Made by a program: the position numbers and the translations under genes
Assembly: GCF_001507435.1 (NCBI RefSeq)
Contig: NZ_LMWH01000304.1
Coordinates: 1-28,716, forward strand
DNA length: 28,716 nt
Source of the DNA: Streptomyces sp. NRRL F-5122
GTDB taxonomy: Bacteria > Actinomycetota > Actinomycetes > Streptomycetales > Streptomycetaceae
Direction: 5' to 3'
Shown: positions 22,060-28,716 of the stretch, one piece after another
Layout of the letters: every line of letters starts with the position of its first letter
Position numbering within the stretch: the stretch's first letter is position 1
The notes under the pieces: model-generated
Databases searched by the model: none
What the model was told of the DNA's origin: nothing
Seen by the model: only the letters and a program-made list of their open reading frames with translations

Positions 22060-22358
22060 ACGGTTGCCCGGACTTGGAGACAGCAGGGGCACGGAGACAG
22101 CGGCGATCACAGCGAGCGACGACCGGTTACCGGGAAAGGCTCAGTGCGTGGGTGGCCGGGCAACGGGCGCGGCTGTACGAGGAGGACTGCGGGAATCCCG
22201 TTTTCTCCTCACGGTGCTGAAGATTTGCCCCGACCACCACCTGCAGCCCAAAAAGATTGTCTGGAGTCTGGCAGGGCGTAGGCCTGAGAACCTGCATCCG
22301 TAGAGTGGGAAAACCAAGAGCCGCGTGCAGGTTCGGCCCCATGCATGGCCAGGATTCT
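22060..22358. other. No recognisable gene
   Basis: About 300 bp right of the IS with noticeably lower GC than the neighbours. Neither strand has a protein-like frame. It is probably older transposon-flanking debris. Confidence 0.45.
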
Positions 22359-22661
22359 TGACACCCGCGCGCTTCCGACCGGACGGCTCAGAAGATCCGT
22401 CGCCGCGAGCAGGGCCACGAGTACGCCACTACACAGCTGGTAGCGCTCGGAGCTCCGCGGCCGCGGCCCGGCTGCGACCCCGCCGTGTGGTTGCGCGACG
22501 CCCTGGTCGCGGTCGGAGCCCGCAACATCCGGCACCGCGGCGCGCACCGCTTCGTGTTCCGGCTCGGTCGAACCCGCAAGGAGCGGGAGGAGATCAAACT
22601 CGGACTCACCGCCCTGCGGCCCTACCCCAAGCAGCCCGACCCCGAACCGGCGCCGGCGTGA
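22359..22661 (+). pseudogene. 5'-truncated hypothetical gene
   Basis: The frame reads SDRTAQKIRRREQGHEYATTQLVALGAPRPRPGCDPAVWLRDALVAVGARNIRHRGAHRFVFRLGRTRKEREEIKLGLTALRPYPKQP and stops at TGA 22659-22661. It is protein-like with good codon bias, but the frame is closed upstream by a TGA just before 22359, and no ATG/GTG precedes the protein-like part. This looks like the C-terminal end of a longer gene cut at its left side. I recognise the style from Streptomyces mobile elements but cannot name the family. Confidence 0.5.
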
Positions 22662-22752
22662 CCGGCGCTCCGCGCAGAGAAGCCGTGCAAGGAGCCCGAC
22701 CTGGCGCGCCGCGACCGGCGCGTGCTGTGCCAGGGCTGCGCCTGGCTTTGTA

Positions 22753-22834
22753 GGCGAGTTTCGAGAACGTCCGTTGCTCAGCGGTGCGAACGCCTGGTGC
22801 CACGGGAGATTGATGTCGCTGAGTTTCGAGAACG
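22753..22834. repeat. Direct repeats of an IS21-like left end
   Basis: GAGTTTCGAGAACG occurs at 22756-22769 and again at 22821-22834, 65 bp apart. Repeated terminal motifs followed by the start of istA are the arrangement seen at IS21-family left ends. A near copy lies in inverted orientation at 23521-23539. Confidence 0.6.
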
Positions 22835-22888
22835 CCCAGGTGCTTGCCTCGGAACCATGGTTGTGCTCTGCACGACGAGGGGGCCCGG

Positions 22889-22978
22889 GTGCTGCCGAAC
22901 TCCAAGGTCGATCTGTACGCGGCGATCCGCCGTGATGCCAGGGCTGGCATGTCGACCGAAGAGGCGCGAAAGTTCAGG
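22889..22978 (+). pseudogene. IS21-type transposase (istA) N-terminal remnant
   Basis: From GTG 22889: MLPNSKVDLYAAIRRDARAGMSTEEARKF. The VDLYAAIRRDARAGMS segment is the typical N terminus of actinomycete IS21 transposases. Homology stops at the 3' end of the Nudix gene, which lies on the other strand, so the rest of istA and istB is missing. Confidence 0.55.
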
Positions 22979-23474
22979 ACTGCGCGGTCCGGAACGCGAG
23001 ATACCGGCTGAAGGCTTCGTGGCTGTCGGGAGTGAAACGCCACTTCAACAGGGCCGAGTGAAGCTCCGACTCGGTCAGCCAGCCATGCCAGGCGACCTCA
23101 TCGGGATCTGGGGTCACAGCGTCCGGAACCACGGCTTCATGCACGCCGAGCCAGTGAGGGCTCAGGCCGCTGCGGTTGATGAACGTGAACAGCAGGCGCG
23201 GCAGGCCACGGATGCCCAGCTCTTCGGCCAGCTCCCGCGCGGCAGCCTGTTCATAGGACTCGCCGACATCCACGGCGCCACCGACCATGACCTCATAGAG
23301 CCCGGAGAAGCGCGACAACTGCTCCGACCGCCGATGGACGAGAATCCGACCACGCTCATCACGACACACCGTCGAGGCGATTCGATGCAGCCAGCCCTCC
23401 CGGATGGCCTGCCGACGGGTGACCACCCCCAGAGCCCGATCTTGACAGTCGACACGCTCCACGAGTTCATCCAC
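22974..23474 (-). CDS. Nudix hydrolase
   Basis: From GTG 23474 the protein has 166 residues beginning MDELVERVDCQDRALGVVTRRQAIREGWLHRIASTVCRDERGRILVHRR; TTG 23504 would add 10. The Nudix box is complete: GGAVDVGESYEQAAARELAEELGI, fitting G-x5-E-x7-R-E-U-x-E-E-x-G-U. It therefore should bind Mg and hydrolyse a nucleoside diphosphate linked to another group; the substrate is not apparent. The N-terminal part resembles isopentenyl-isomerase-like Nudix proteins of Streptomyces. It is isolated, flanked by inverted IS21-like sequences, and has no operon partner. Confidence 0.88.
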   Translation of the reverse strand: MDELVERVDCQDRALGVVTRRQAIREGWLHRIASTVCRDERGRILVHRRSEQLSRFSGLYEVMVGGAVDVGESYEQAAARELAEELGIRGLPRLLFTFINRSGLSPHWLGVHEAVVPDAVTPDPDEVAWHGWLTESELHSALLKWRFTPDSHEAFSRYLAFRTAQS

Positions 23475-23520
23475 GAAGCACACCCTGGCAGAACCCACTG
23501 ACAACGCCGTTTCTCGGCGA

Positions 23521-23539
23521 GGCGTTCTCGGAACTCGGC
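23521..23539. repeat. Inverted copy of the IS21-like end motif
   Basis: GGCGTTCTCGGAACTCGGC is the reverse complement, with 17 of 19 matches, of 22818-22836. Together they bracket the Nudix gene. Confidence 0.55.
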
Positions 23540-23675
23540 AACAATCTGGACCCGCTTGATCAACATCTGTTGCCTGAACTCGGCATCAACCGTTCCCGCG
23601 TTACACCGACGAAGCCACTGCGCCGCTCCGCACTGATCCCGCCATCCCTGATCTTTCCTGAAAGGCATACTTCTG

Positions 23676-24020
23676 ATGATGACGACGAACACCCAGAGGA
23701 TTCTCGACCTCGCCGCGGCCGCACCGGCCAGCGACGGCGCGGACTTGTTGCTGCTCCTTCGCGAAGCGAACGAGTTGTATCAGGAGGGCTTCGAGGGGCT
23801 GCGTGACATGGTGGCGGCCCGCTTCTCGGGGCTGTCCATCGGGGAGCTCGTGGCGGCCGTGAACGCGGCCGGCATGCCCTGCGACGCGTCGCAGGACCGT
23901 GATGAGTTGCTCCTGCTGCTCGCTCTGACCGAGTGGGAGATGACCCCGGCGGCGATGGCCTATTCAGAGATGGCAGTGGACGCCGCCCGTCGAGGGGTCA
24001 GCCTCCTCCCGGAGGAGTAA
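23676..24020 (+). CDS. Small helical hypothetical protein
   Basis: The 114-residue protein starts at ATG 23676 or 23679, with AAAGG 10 bp upstream. The sequence is all-helical and acidic: TQRILDLAAAAPASDGADLLLLLREANELYQEGFEGLRDMVAARFSGLSIGELVAAVNAAGMPCDASQDRDELLLLLALTEWEMTP. There is no signal peptide or membrane segment; the leucine runs lie in amphipathic helices. I do not recognise a family. It is followed after about 110 bp by the triple-HTH protein and may belong to the same plasmid-type gene set. Confidence 0.65.
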   Translation: MMTTNTQRILDLAAAAPASDGADLLLLLREANELYQEGFEGLRDMVAARFSGLSIGELVAAVNAAGMPCDASQDRDELLLLLALTEWEMTPAAMAYSEMAVDAARRGVSLLPEE

Positions 24021-24067
24021 CGCCGGAATCGGGCCGGGATGGCTCGGAGGCTGGACAGCCCTCCAAA

Positions 24068-24085
24068 ACATACGCCATTATATGT
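24068..24085. promoter_or_regulatory. AT-rich promoter/operator with inverted repeat
   Basis: ACATA (24068-24072) and TATGT (24081-24085) form an inverted repeat in an island of low GC (ACATACGCCATTATATGT), about 50 bp before the triple-HTH gene. The AT content is unusual here and suggests a -10 region under a dimeric regulator, possibly the gene's own product. Confidence 0.4.
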
Positions 24086-24133
24086 GTTGTGAGCCGGGCA
24101 GGCCGGCTCCGCGACGATGGGACGGTTCCGGTC

Positions 24134-24826
24134 ATGGCTGCCCGATCCACGCCTCACCTCGTCGAGGCTGCAGAGATCGCCGCGGAACGCGGGCTGACGC
24201 CGGCGCGCATCAGCGCGCTGTACCTCGAGCGGGAGACCAGCGGTTTCCCCGAGGTCGTCGGCCACCGCGGCCGCGCCCGTCAATGGGACAAGAGCGACGT
24301 CGACGCGTGGTTCGACCAGCGCAAGCCGCCCCGTCTGCACGAGCACAAGCCGCCGAAACTCGATCCCGACGAGCTGCTCACCGGGGCCCAGGCCTCGCGG
24401 TTCCTCGGCTACAAGAACCCTCAGCAGGTCAACACGTATGTGCGGGACCACCCCGGCTACTTTCCGGATCCCGACGTCGTCGAGGAACTGGGCACCCCGG
24501 AGCGGCCCTACCGCCGGCCGAAGTGGTACGTGCGGACGCTCCTGGAGTGGAAAGACTCCCGCCCGGGCAGCGGGAAGCGCAGCATCGAACGCGCAGCGCC
24601 CGCCCTGCCGGACGTGCCCGTCGACGGTGACCCGGATGAGCTGCTGGGTGCATCGCAGGCGGCGGCTCTGCTGGGATTCAAGAGCGTGAACTCCTTCAGC
24701 AGCAGTCTGGGTCAGGGCAACCTGCCCCTGCTGAAGACCGTCGACGCCACGTCCGAGAAGGGCGGCCGCCGCCGGTGGACCCGCCGGCGCATCCTCGAGC
24801 AAGCCGCACAGCGCACAGCCAGGTAG
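24134..24826 (+). CDS. DNA-binding protein with three tandem HTH units
   Basis: From ATG 24134 the protein has 230 residues. Three successive excisionase/AlpA-like winged-helix units are visible: VEAAEIAAERGLTPARISALY...RQWDKSDVDAWF (about 6-60), DPDELLTGAQASRFLGYKNPQQVNTYV...KWYVRTLLEWK (about 77-145) and DPDELLGASQAAALLGFKSVNSF...RRRWTRRRILEQA (about 165-225). Each ends in the basic W-containing wing. Multi-HTH proteins of this kind sit near replication and transfer genes of Streptomyces plasmids and could bind iterated sites. A GTG at 24089 would add 15 residues. The neighbouring repeat array at 25079-25177 is a plausible target; that link is inference. Confidence 0.75.
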   Translation: MAARSTPHLVEAAEIAAERGLTPARISALYLERETSGFPEVVGHRGRARQWDKSDVDAWFDQRKPPRLHEHKPPKLDPDELLTGAQASRFLGYKNPQQVNTYVRDHPGYFPDPDVVEELGTPERPYRRPKWYVRTLLEWKDSRPGSGKRSIERAAPALPDVPVDGDPDELLGASQAAALLGFKSVNSFSSSLGQGNLPLLKTVDATSEKGGRRRWTRRRILEQAAQRTAR

Positions 24827-25078
24827 CACAACCGGCGGGTGGCCCTCGGCTCACCGCCCCTATAGACGCGGCATCCGGTTATGGGTAGTTGGTCCCTTGC
24901 GGACCGGATGTCGCACGATGGCCGGCATGGCGTGGCTCGCCACCACGCCCCGCAGCAGCTTCGGCTGCTGCGGACCGGCCATCGCCGAACTTCCGCTGCT
25001 GCTACCGCCCTCCCCCTGCGCCGGCCGCTACCCTGCCGAGTCTGGTCGGCAGGCCCGCAACGCCTCAGTCCTGCGCGT
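24827..25078. other. Intergenic region without a clear gene
   Basis: Only overlapping shadow frames are seen; none has a good start or protein-like composition. It leads into the repeat array before the replication-relaxation gene. Confidence 0.5.
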
Positions 25079-25177
25079 GGTCGGGGTCATGGTCGGGGGT
25101 CGTGAAGTCCGACCACGAGAGCGTTTCGCGTTCGTGACCATGGTCGGGGGTAGATGGTCGGAGGTTGGGTCGGGGGT
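25079..25177. repeat. Five GGTCGGGGGT-type direct repeats (iteron-like)
   Basis: Copies lie at 25079-25087 (GGTCGGGGT), 25091-25100, 25142-25151, 25156-25165 (GGTCGGAGGT) and 25168-25177. Start spacings are 12, 51, 14 and 12 bp. The palindrome GACCATGGTC (25136-25145) sits in the middle. The array ends 18 bp before the replication-relaxation start, as expected for iterons or an operator. Confidence 0.65.
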
Positions 25178-25195
25178 CACAGGTTTCCTCAAAGA

Positions 25196-26116
25196 ATGAC
25201 CAAGACCAGCCCCACGCCAAGAGTCCTGCCCAGCAGTGTGAGCCCCGTGCCGGCCGAATCGCTGCGTCACCAGGTCCTGGCCGCGCTCGCCCAGCACCGC
25301 ATCGTCACCACCAACCAGTTGCGCCGCATGCTGCGACCGGACGGCACACGGCAGCTGCTGTCCAGAGTTCTGCAGAAGCTGCGCTCCACCGGCTTGGTCG
25401 ACTTCACGGTCCTACCGGATGATGGCCGGTCACGTACCTACGCCTGGTACCTCACACCCGAAGGCGCGCGTCTGACCGGAGACCTGCCCGTTCTGCGCGG
25501 CCGGCCGCCCTACCCCATCACGTCGACCACAGCAGCGTCGCTGAAGACCCCGCACACGCTCGCCGCCGTCCGCGCCCACCTCGCCTTCGCCGAAGACGCC
25601 CGACGGCTCGGACACGAGCACGGCCCCTGGGACTGGACCCCCGAGGTATCCCACTCGATCGGCGAGGGCGAGCGGGTCGTCGCCGATGCCCTCATGTACT
25701 ACACGGTCGCCGAGCACCAACAGCGGCGAAAATTGCGTGCGTTCGTAGAAATCGATCGCAGCACCATGAGCGCGGAGCGGCTGGCCGTGAAGCTGATCGA
25801 GTACGCGCGCCTGTTCCAGTACGAGGCCCAGCCCGTCGGCCGCCGCAAGCCGACCGCCACCGGTCCTGCCTGGCTGCGCTGGTACCCGGTCTTTCCGCGC
25901 GTGCTCTTCGTGCTGACCGGCGCCTCCCGCACCAGGCTGGAGAACCGCATGAGCGACCTGCAGGCCATGGTGGCCCACCACCCGCTCGTAGCGGCCTTCG
26001 CCGGCGAAGTGCGCCTCGGAGCCGCCGTACTCGAAGACCTCGAGCAACACGGACCCGCCCACCCCGTGTGGGTTCCCCTGACCGGCGGGAACCCACGCCC
26101 TTGGACGGAATTGTGA
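25196..26116 (+). CDS. Replication-relaxation family protein
   Basis: From ATG 25196 the protein has 306 residues. The N-terminal winged helix reads VLAALAQHRIVTTNQLRRMLRPDG...LLSRVLQKLRSTGLVDFTVLPDDGRSRTYAWYLTPEGARL (about 18-95). The remainder fits the Replic_Relax family: PHTLAAVRAHLAFAEDARRLGHEHGPWDWTPEVSH, ERVVADALMYYTV, LRAFVEIDRSTMSAERLAVKLIEYARLFQYE and WYPVFPRVLFVLTGA. The family is linked to plasmid replication and relaxation in actinomycetes and has a restriction-endonuclease-like acidic core (E-x-D after a D). It could act on the repeats directly upstream. It is convergent with the minus-strand operon, with hairpins between. Confidence 0.85.
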   Translation: MTKTSPTPRVLPSSVSPVPAESLRHQVLAALAQHRIVTTNQLRRMLRPDGTRQLLSRVLQKLRSTGLVDFTVLPDDGRSRTYAWYLTPEGARLTGDLPVLRGRPPYPITSTTAASLKTPHTLAAVRAHLAFAEDARRLGHEHGPWDWTPEVSHSIGEGERVVADALMYYTVAEHQQRRKLRAFVEIDRSTMSAERLAVKLIEYARLFQYEAQPVGRRKPTATGPAWLRWYPVFPRVLFVLTGASRTRLENRMSDLQAMVAHHPLVAAFAGEVRLGAAVLEDLEQHGPAHPVWVPLTGGNPRPWTEL

Positions 26117-26170
26117 GTCTTCTGTACAGGCGGTAGCTGAGGAACCGGCCTGCCTGCGAGCGTCCGCTCA

Positions 26171-26192
26171 AGCGCATCCGGGACGATGCGCT
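26171..26192. terminator. Short hairpin
   Basis: Arms AGCGCATC (26171-26178) and GATGCGCT (26185-26192) are perfect complements around a 6-base loop, 55 bp after the replication-relaxation stop. It probably contributes to termination. Confidence 0.5.
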
Positions 26193-26212
26193 CGAGCGCC
26201 TTCCCCTCGGGG

Positions 26213-26265
26213 GTACACAGCGAGGCCCTGACGGATCCGACTCCCGTCCGGGCCTCGCTGTGTAC
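26213..26265. terminator. Strong bidirectional hairpin between convergent genes
   Basis: Perfect 16-bp arms GTACACAGCGAGGCCC (26213-26228) and GGGCCTCGCTGTGTAC (26250-26265) enclose a further GACGG / CCGTC pair (26230-26234, 26244-26248). It sits between two convergent genes and needs no U tract in either direction. Confidence 0.85.
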
Positions 26266-26310
26266 GGCATCAGGCAGTGTGTCTTGCACCCAAACGGATC
26301 CGGAGTCCGT

Positions 26311-26859
26311 TCAGGCGGGTCGGGTGAGCGGGGCGACCAGGCCGCCGCCGGGCCACAGATCCCGCTCTGCCACGAGGTTGGTGAGACAGGTATTGATCTC
26401 GTCCAGCACCGCGGTGCGCTCGGTAGGCCCGTAGGAGGTGAAGCCGCCGTTGGCGGCGCCGTAGGCGCGGACGTGGCTGTTCGGGCCGGCGCAGACGAGA
26501 GCGCGCGCAATCTCGGGCAGGCCGAGGCTGAGCGCATCGCAGTCTCCGGAGCGGACGACCTGCAGCAGGTCAGCGGTGACGGCCTCCCAGTCGCCGACGG
26601 CCGGCCAGTCGGCGCCCCCGTTCAGCTCGTGCGTGAGGGTGGCCAGCGGGACGATCTCGCCCTGCTTGCGCCCCTGGGTGAGGCGGTCGTGGATGCGGGC
26701 GCCGTCGGGTTGGTACACCTGCGGGTGGAGCAGGGAGTTGGCGGCGACGACCGTGGTGTTGATCTCCCGGGCTCCAGGGCGGGGGTAGTACGGCTCGTGC
26801 GCGAAGAGCAGGTAGACGTTCGCGGTACGGACGGCCGGGCTGAGCTCGATCTCGGGCAT
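26311..26859 (-). CDS. Hypothetical protein, last gene of the minus-strand operon
   Basis: From ATG 26859 the protein has 182 residues: MPEIELSPAVRTANVYLLFAHEPYYPRPGAREINTTVVAANSLLHPQVYQPDG...HELNGGADWPAVGDWEAVTADLLQVVRSGDCDALSLGLPEIARALVCAG...TAVLDEINTCLTNLVAERDLWPGGG. It is soluble, with no signal peptide or known motif, and I recognise no family. The start lies 13 bp after the stop of the upstream membrane protein gene, so they are likely cotranscribed. A perfect GAAGGG-TT-CCCTTC palindrome (26861-26874) covers the ribosome-binding region and may control translation. Confidence 0.65.
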   Translation of the reverse strand: MPEIELSPAVRTANVYLLFAHEPYYPRPGAREINTTVVAANSLLHPQVYQPDGARIHDRLTQGRKQGEIVPLATLTHELNGGADWPAVGDWEAVTADLLQVVRSGDCDALSLGLPEIARALVCAGPNSHVRAYGAANGGFTSYGPTERTAVLDEINTCLTNLVAERDLWPGGGLVAPLTRPA

Positions 26860-26860
26860 A

Positions 26861-26874
26861 GAAGGGTTCCCTTC
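26861..26874. promoter_or_regulatory. Palindrome over a ribosome-binding site
   Basis: GAAGGGTTCCCTTC is a perfect 6-bp-arm palindrome ending 1 bp before the start codon at 26859 (minus strand) and overlapping the upstream stop. It could fold in the message and hide the GAAGGG Shine-Dalgarno, or bind a dimeric regulator. Confidence 0.45.
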
Positions 26875-27709
26875 AGGCGTGGTGCGTTGAGGGTGAGGTC
26901 GGACGCCGGACACGGGCCTGGCCCGCCTCGGTTGCGCCGTCCTCGCAGGCTGTGCAGCCGATGGTCTGAGTGACCTGGTTGACGAGGTGGAGCATCAGCC
27001 GTTCGCGGGCGATGAGCGCGTCCGAAGCCGCGAGGGTGTCCTGTGTCTGGAGCAGGCCGGCGGCGTCCCACAGCAGGTGCTGGCCGATCTCGGCCGGGCG
27101 GCGCAGTTCGTAGCGGTCGCTGCTGGCGGCGGCCGCGACGAGGTCAGAGTGCAGGGCTGCGAGGCGCTGCACGTAGCGGCAGGGGGCGTCGCCTTCGACG
27201 GTGCGGACATGTTCGAAGGCGCGTGCGTCCAGCCGTTCAAGCAGGTGCTCGGCGAGCAGCGGGGCAAGGAGTATCGCCGGCAGTACGACGTCGACGGGGA
27301 TCCGTTGGGCGGCGGCGTACAGTCCGGTGAGCAGGCTGGCGACGGCGAGGGTTGCGACGGAGAGCCGTACGGATGCGGGGATGCCGCCCAGGCCGATGCG
27401 CTGTGCGGGGCGCCGGGTCAGCCAGCGCAGGGCCAGGCGCTGCAGGCAGGTCGCGGCCGGGGTGAGCACCCCGATCTGGTGGGGGATCTCAGGCAGGCTC
27501 CCGTCTCCGGGAACGGTCCAGGCCAGCCATCCCCACCTGGTGCGCTCGCAGACGAGCACAGGCTCGCAGTCGTGCGAGCAGGAGTCGTTGCGGACGTGGC
27601 CGGTTCGCTCGGCGCGGGCGCGTTCCTTCTCCCACCGGCCCGGGTGGCCGGTGAAGGGGCGCTCGTGGTGCGTGGTCGTTGGCGGTGTGTGGGGTGGCGT
27701 GTCCGTCAC
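26873..27709 (-). CDS. Membrane-associated hypothetical protein
   Basis: The 278-residue protein has a His/Thr-rich N terminus, a Cys pair around CSHDCEPVLVCERTRWGWLAWTVPGDGSLPEIPHQIGVLTPA, then two hydrophobic spans (SVRLSVATLAVASLLTGLYAAAQ and VDVVLPAILLAPLLAEHLL, about residues 115-160) and a helical C-terminal domain (EHVRTVEGDAPCRYVQRLAALHSDLVAAAA...EIGQHLLWDAAGLLQTQDTLAASDALIARERLMLHLVNQV). This is a hairpin-membrane topology with cytoplasmic ends. The family is unknown to me, although similar proteins occur on Streptomyces plasmids. GTG 27709 overlaps the preceding stop by GTGA, so it is translationally coupled to the HTH protein. Confidence 0.7.
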   Translation of the reverse strand: MTDTPPHTPPTTTHHERPFTGHPGRWEKERARAERTGHVRNDSCSHDCEPVLVCERTRWGWLAWTVPGDGSLPEIPHQIGVLTPAATCLQRLALRWLTRRPAQRIGLGGIPASVRLSVATLAVASLLTGLYAAAQRIPVDVVLPAILLAPLLAEHLLERLDARAFEHVRTVEGDAPCRYVQRLAALHSDLVAAAASSDRYELRRPAEIGQHLLWDAAGLLQTQDTLAASDALIARERLMLHLVNQVTQTIGCTACEDGATEAGQARVRRPTSPSTHHA

Positions 27710-28716
27710 GAGGTGCTTCCTTCCTGGTGATCGGTGGGGGCGGAGGCGCAGGTGGTGCAGCGGCCGTCACCGTGGGGGTGGGCGCGGCGGGGGGTGGGGC
27801 CGGTGCAGGTGCGGCAGAGTGGCCAGCCGAGGCAGGCCGGGCAGAGGTCCTCGCCGGGGGCGGTTCCGGGTAGGCCGCAGCCGGCGCATTCGACGAGGGC
27901 CCGGTAGGTCAGCGCCTCGCTCACCGGTCGAGTGGCGGCAGAGCCGGTCATCGGCTGCGGCCGCGTGTCGTCCCGTACGTGCGGGCCGTGGTGGTCGGCC
28001 GCGAGGGCGGGTGGCGGGTAGGCCTGGGCGGCGCGCAGGCGGGCGGCGATGATCGCGCCGACCGTGGTCCGCACCGGATGCGGCAGGGGCCGGGTCGCGA
28101 TGACGTGCCGCAGTTGCTCCTGGGTCCAGCCGGCCTCGAGCATCACGGTCACGACGCGGCCCTGGTCGGTCAGCGCCTGGCCAGTCAGGAGCAGCTCGGG
28201 GCGGGCCGTCCCGAGGTCGAGCAGCAGCCGGATGCCCGGGTGCATCTCGTCTGCTGCGTGCACGGCTGGCGGGGGTGTTGGCGTGTCCGGCCGGTCCGTC
28301 CGTCCGTGCTCTCGTGACGCGTCGCTGCGGCATGGACGGAGGGGTCTGGTGTTCTGCTTGTTGGTCTTCTTTCTGTTGGTGTTCTTAGTGCCGGGATCAG
28401 CCAACGTAGGCTCAGCCAATCTTGGAAAACCCGACTTTGGTTGCGACCTGGGGTTTTGCAGGGCCGGTAGGTCGGTGATGAAGTACAGCGCCTGGCCGAG
28501 GGTGCCGTCGGGATTGCGCTCGCGGGTGCGGTAGAGGAATCCGTGCCCCTCCAGTTGCTTGAGGCCCGTCGTGACGGCGTCGACGCCTTCCGTGCCGCGG
28601 CGCACGAGTTCGGCAACGGTGACCTGCCAGCCGTCCCGGTGCGTGCTGACGTACCCGAAGATCCCCTTCGCCTTGAAAGACAACCGACTGTCCCGGAACA
28701 GGCCGTTGGCGATCTG
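27706..28716 (-). CDS. HTH protein with zinc-ribbon tail, replication/regulation type (5' end outside window)
   Basis: The frame is open to the window edge (QIANGLFRDSRLSFKAKGIFGYVSTHRDGWQVTV...), so about 336 residues are visible and the start lies to the right. The N-terminal winged helix (LSFKAKGIFGYVSTHRDGWQVTVAELVRRGTEGVDAVTTGLKQLEGHGFLYRTR) matches the widespread Streptomyces plasmid HTH family resembling replication initiators. A basic, low-complexity linker follows (TKNTNRKKTNKQNT). Next is a second helical domain (MHPGIRLLLDLGTARPELLLTGQALTDQGRVVTVMLEAGWTQEQLRHVIATRPLP) and a zinc ribbon at the C terminus (CAGCGLPG, CPACLGWPLCRTC, CTTC). It heads the minus-strand operon. The linker coding region (28340-28440) is locally AT-richer. 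Confidence 0.75.
   Translation of the reverse strand, partial: QIANGLFRDSRLSFKAKGIFGYVSTHRDGWQVTVAELVRRGTEGVDAVTTGLKQLEGHGFLYRTRERNPDGTLGQALYFITDLPALQNPRSQPKSGFPRLAEPTLADPGTKNTNRKKTNKQNTRPLRPCRSDASREHGRTDRPDTPTPPPAVHAADEMHPGIRLLLDLGTARPELLLTGQALTDQGRVVTVMLEAGWTQEQLRHVIATRPLPHPVRTTVGAIIAARLRAAQAYPPPALAADHHGPHVRDDTRPQPMTGSAATRPVSEALTYRALVECAGCGLPGTAPGEDLCPACLGWPLCRTCTGPTPRRAHPHGDGRCTTCASAPTDHQEGSTS

Noticed and set aside
21100..22060. Terminal inverted repeats and target duplication of the intact IS
   Set aside because: Weak resemblance between GGACCCCTTCTACGG on the left and the complement of the right end was seen, but matches are too few to define the ends.
1..28716. CRISPR array, tRNA or rRNA genes, integration att site
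   Set aside because: No regularly spaced repeats, cloverleaf sequence or conserved rRNA segment was recognised; the GGTCGGGGGT repeats are too short and close for a CRISPR.

Overview
The window reads as accessory DNA from a Streptomyces or a close actinomycete. Base composition is very GC-rich, codon third positions are almost all G or C, GTG/TTG starts and 4-bp GTGA/ATGA gene overlaps are common, and many proteins belong to families I know mainly from Streptomyces plasmids, integrative elements and chromosome arms. These include a MobF relaxase, a replication-relaxation protein, an HTH protein with a zinc-ribbon tail, a stand-alone CpaE-like receiver, SSB and a truncated DprA. I see no rRNA, tRNA, CRISPR array or core metabolic operon. 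All assignments come from reading motifs by eye; no database search was run.

Layout. 1-1.6 kb: a TPR-type regulator lacking its DNA-binding domain, overlapped by a GNAT acetyltransferase. 1.9-3.2 kb: a frameshifted hypothetical gene, then an antitoxin / degenerate PIN toxin pair behind a perfect 14-bp inverted repeat. 3.2-4.3 kb: mostly decayed sequence with two broken small genes. 4.3-9.1 kb (minus strand): a MobF relaxase and, upstream of it, a large membrane P-loop ATPase of KAP-like architecture. 9.2-9.7 kb: two related palindromes and two 5'-truncated gene remnants lying back to back. 9.8-13.3 kb (plus strand): accessory genes ending in ssb (with a clear promoter) and a truncated dprA. 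13.3-15.7 kb: a zinc-ribbon / tyrosine-recombinase-like gene broken by two frameshifts.

15.7-20.7 kb holds the most interesting unit. A 1134-residue TPR-CHAT protease with an intact His/Cys dyad is transcribed divergently from an overlapping pair: a 127-residue protein with a Cys cluster and a 315-residue membrane protein. This layout suggests a protease-triggered membrane-effector (abortive-infection type) system. The protease gene carries two TTA codons, so its translation may depend on bldA, and a perfect 72-bp in-frame duplication in its repeat region.

20.9-23.6 kb is transposon debris: an IS5-like remnant, one IS with an intact transposase, an IS21-like end, and a Nudix hydrolase gene between inverted IS21-like sequences. 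23.7-26.1 kb has a small helical protein, a triple-HTH protein and a replication-relaxation protein preceded by five GGTCGGGGGT-type repeats. After a strong hairpin between convergent genes, 26.3-28.7 kb is a minus-strand operon-like run (HTH/zinc-ribbon protein, membrane protein, hypothetical protein) that leaves the window at its right end.

A recurrent theme is reading frames that would be restored by adding a single base, usually a C in a short C run. I count about six. Either the element is decaying or the assembly carries systematic small deletions; this should be settled before any of these genes is called dead.
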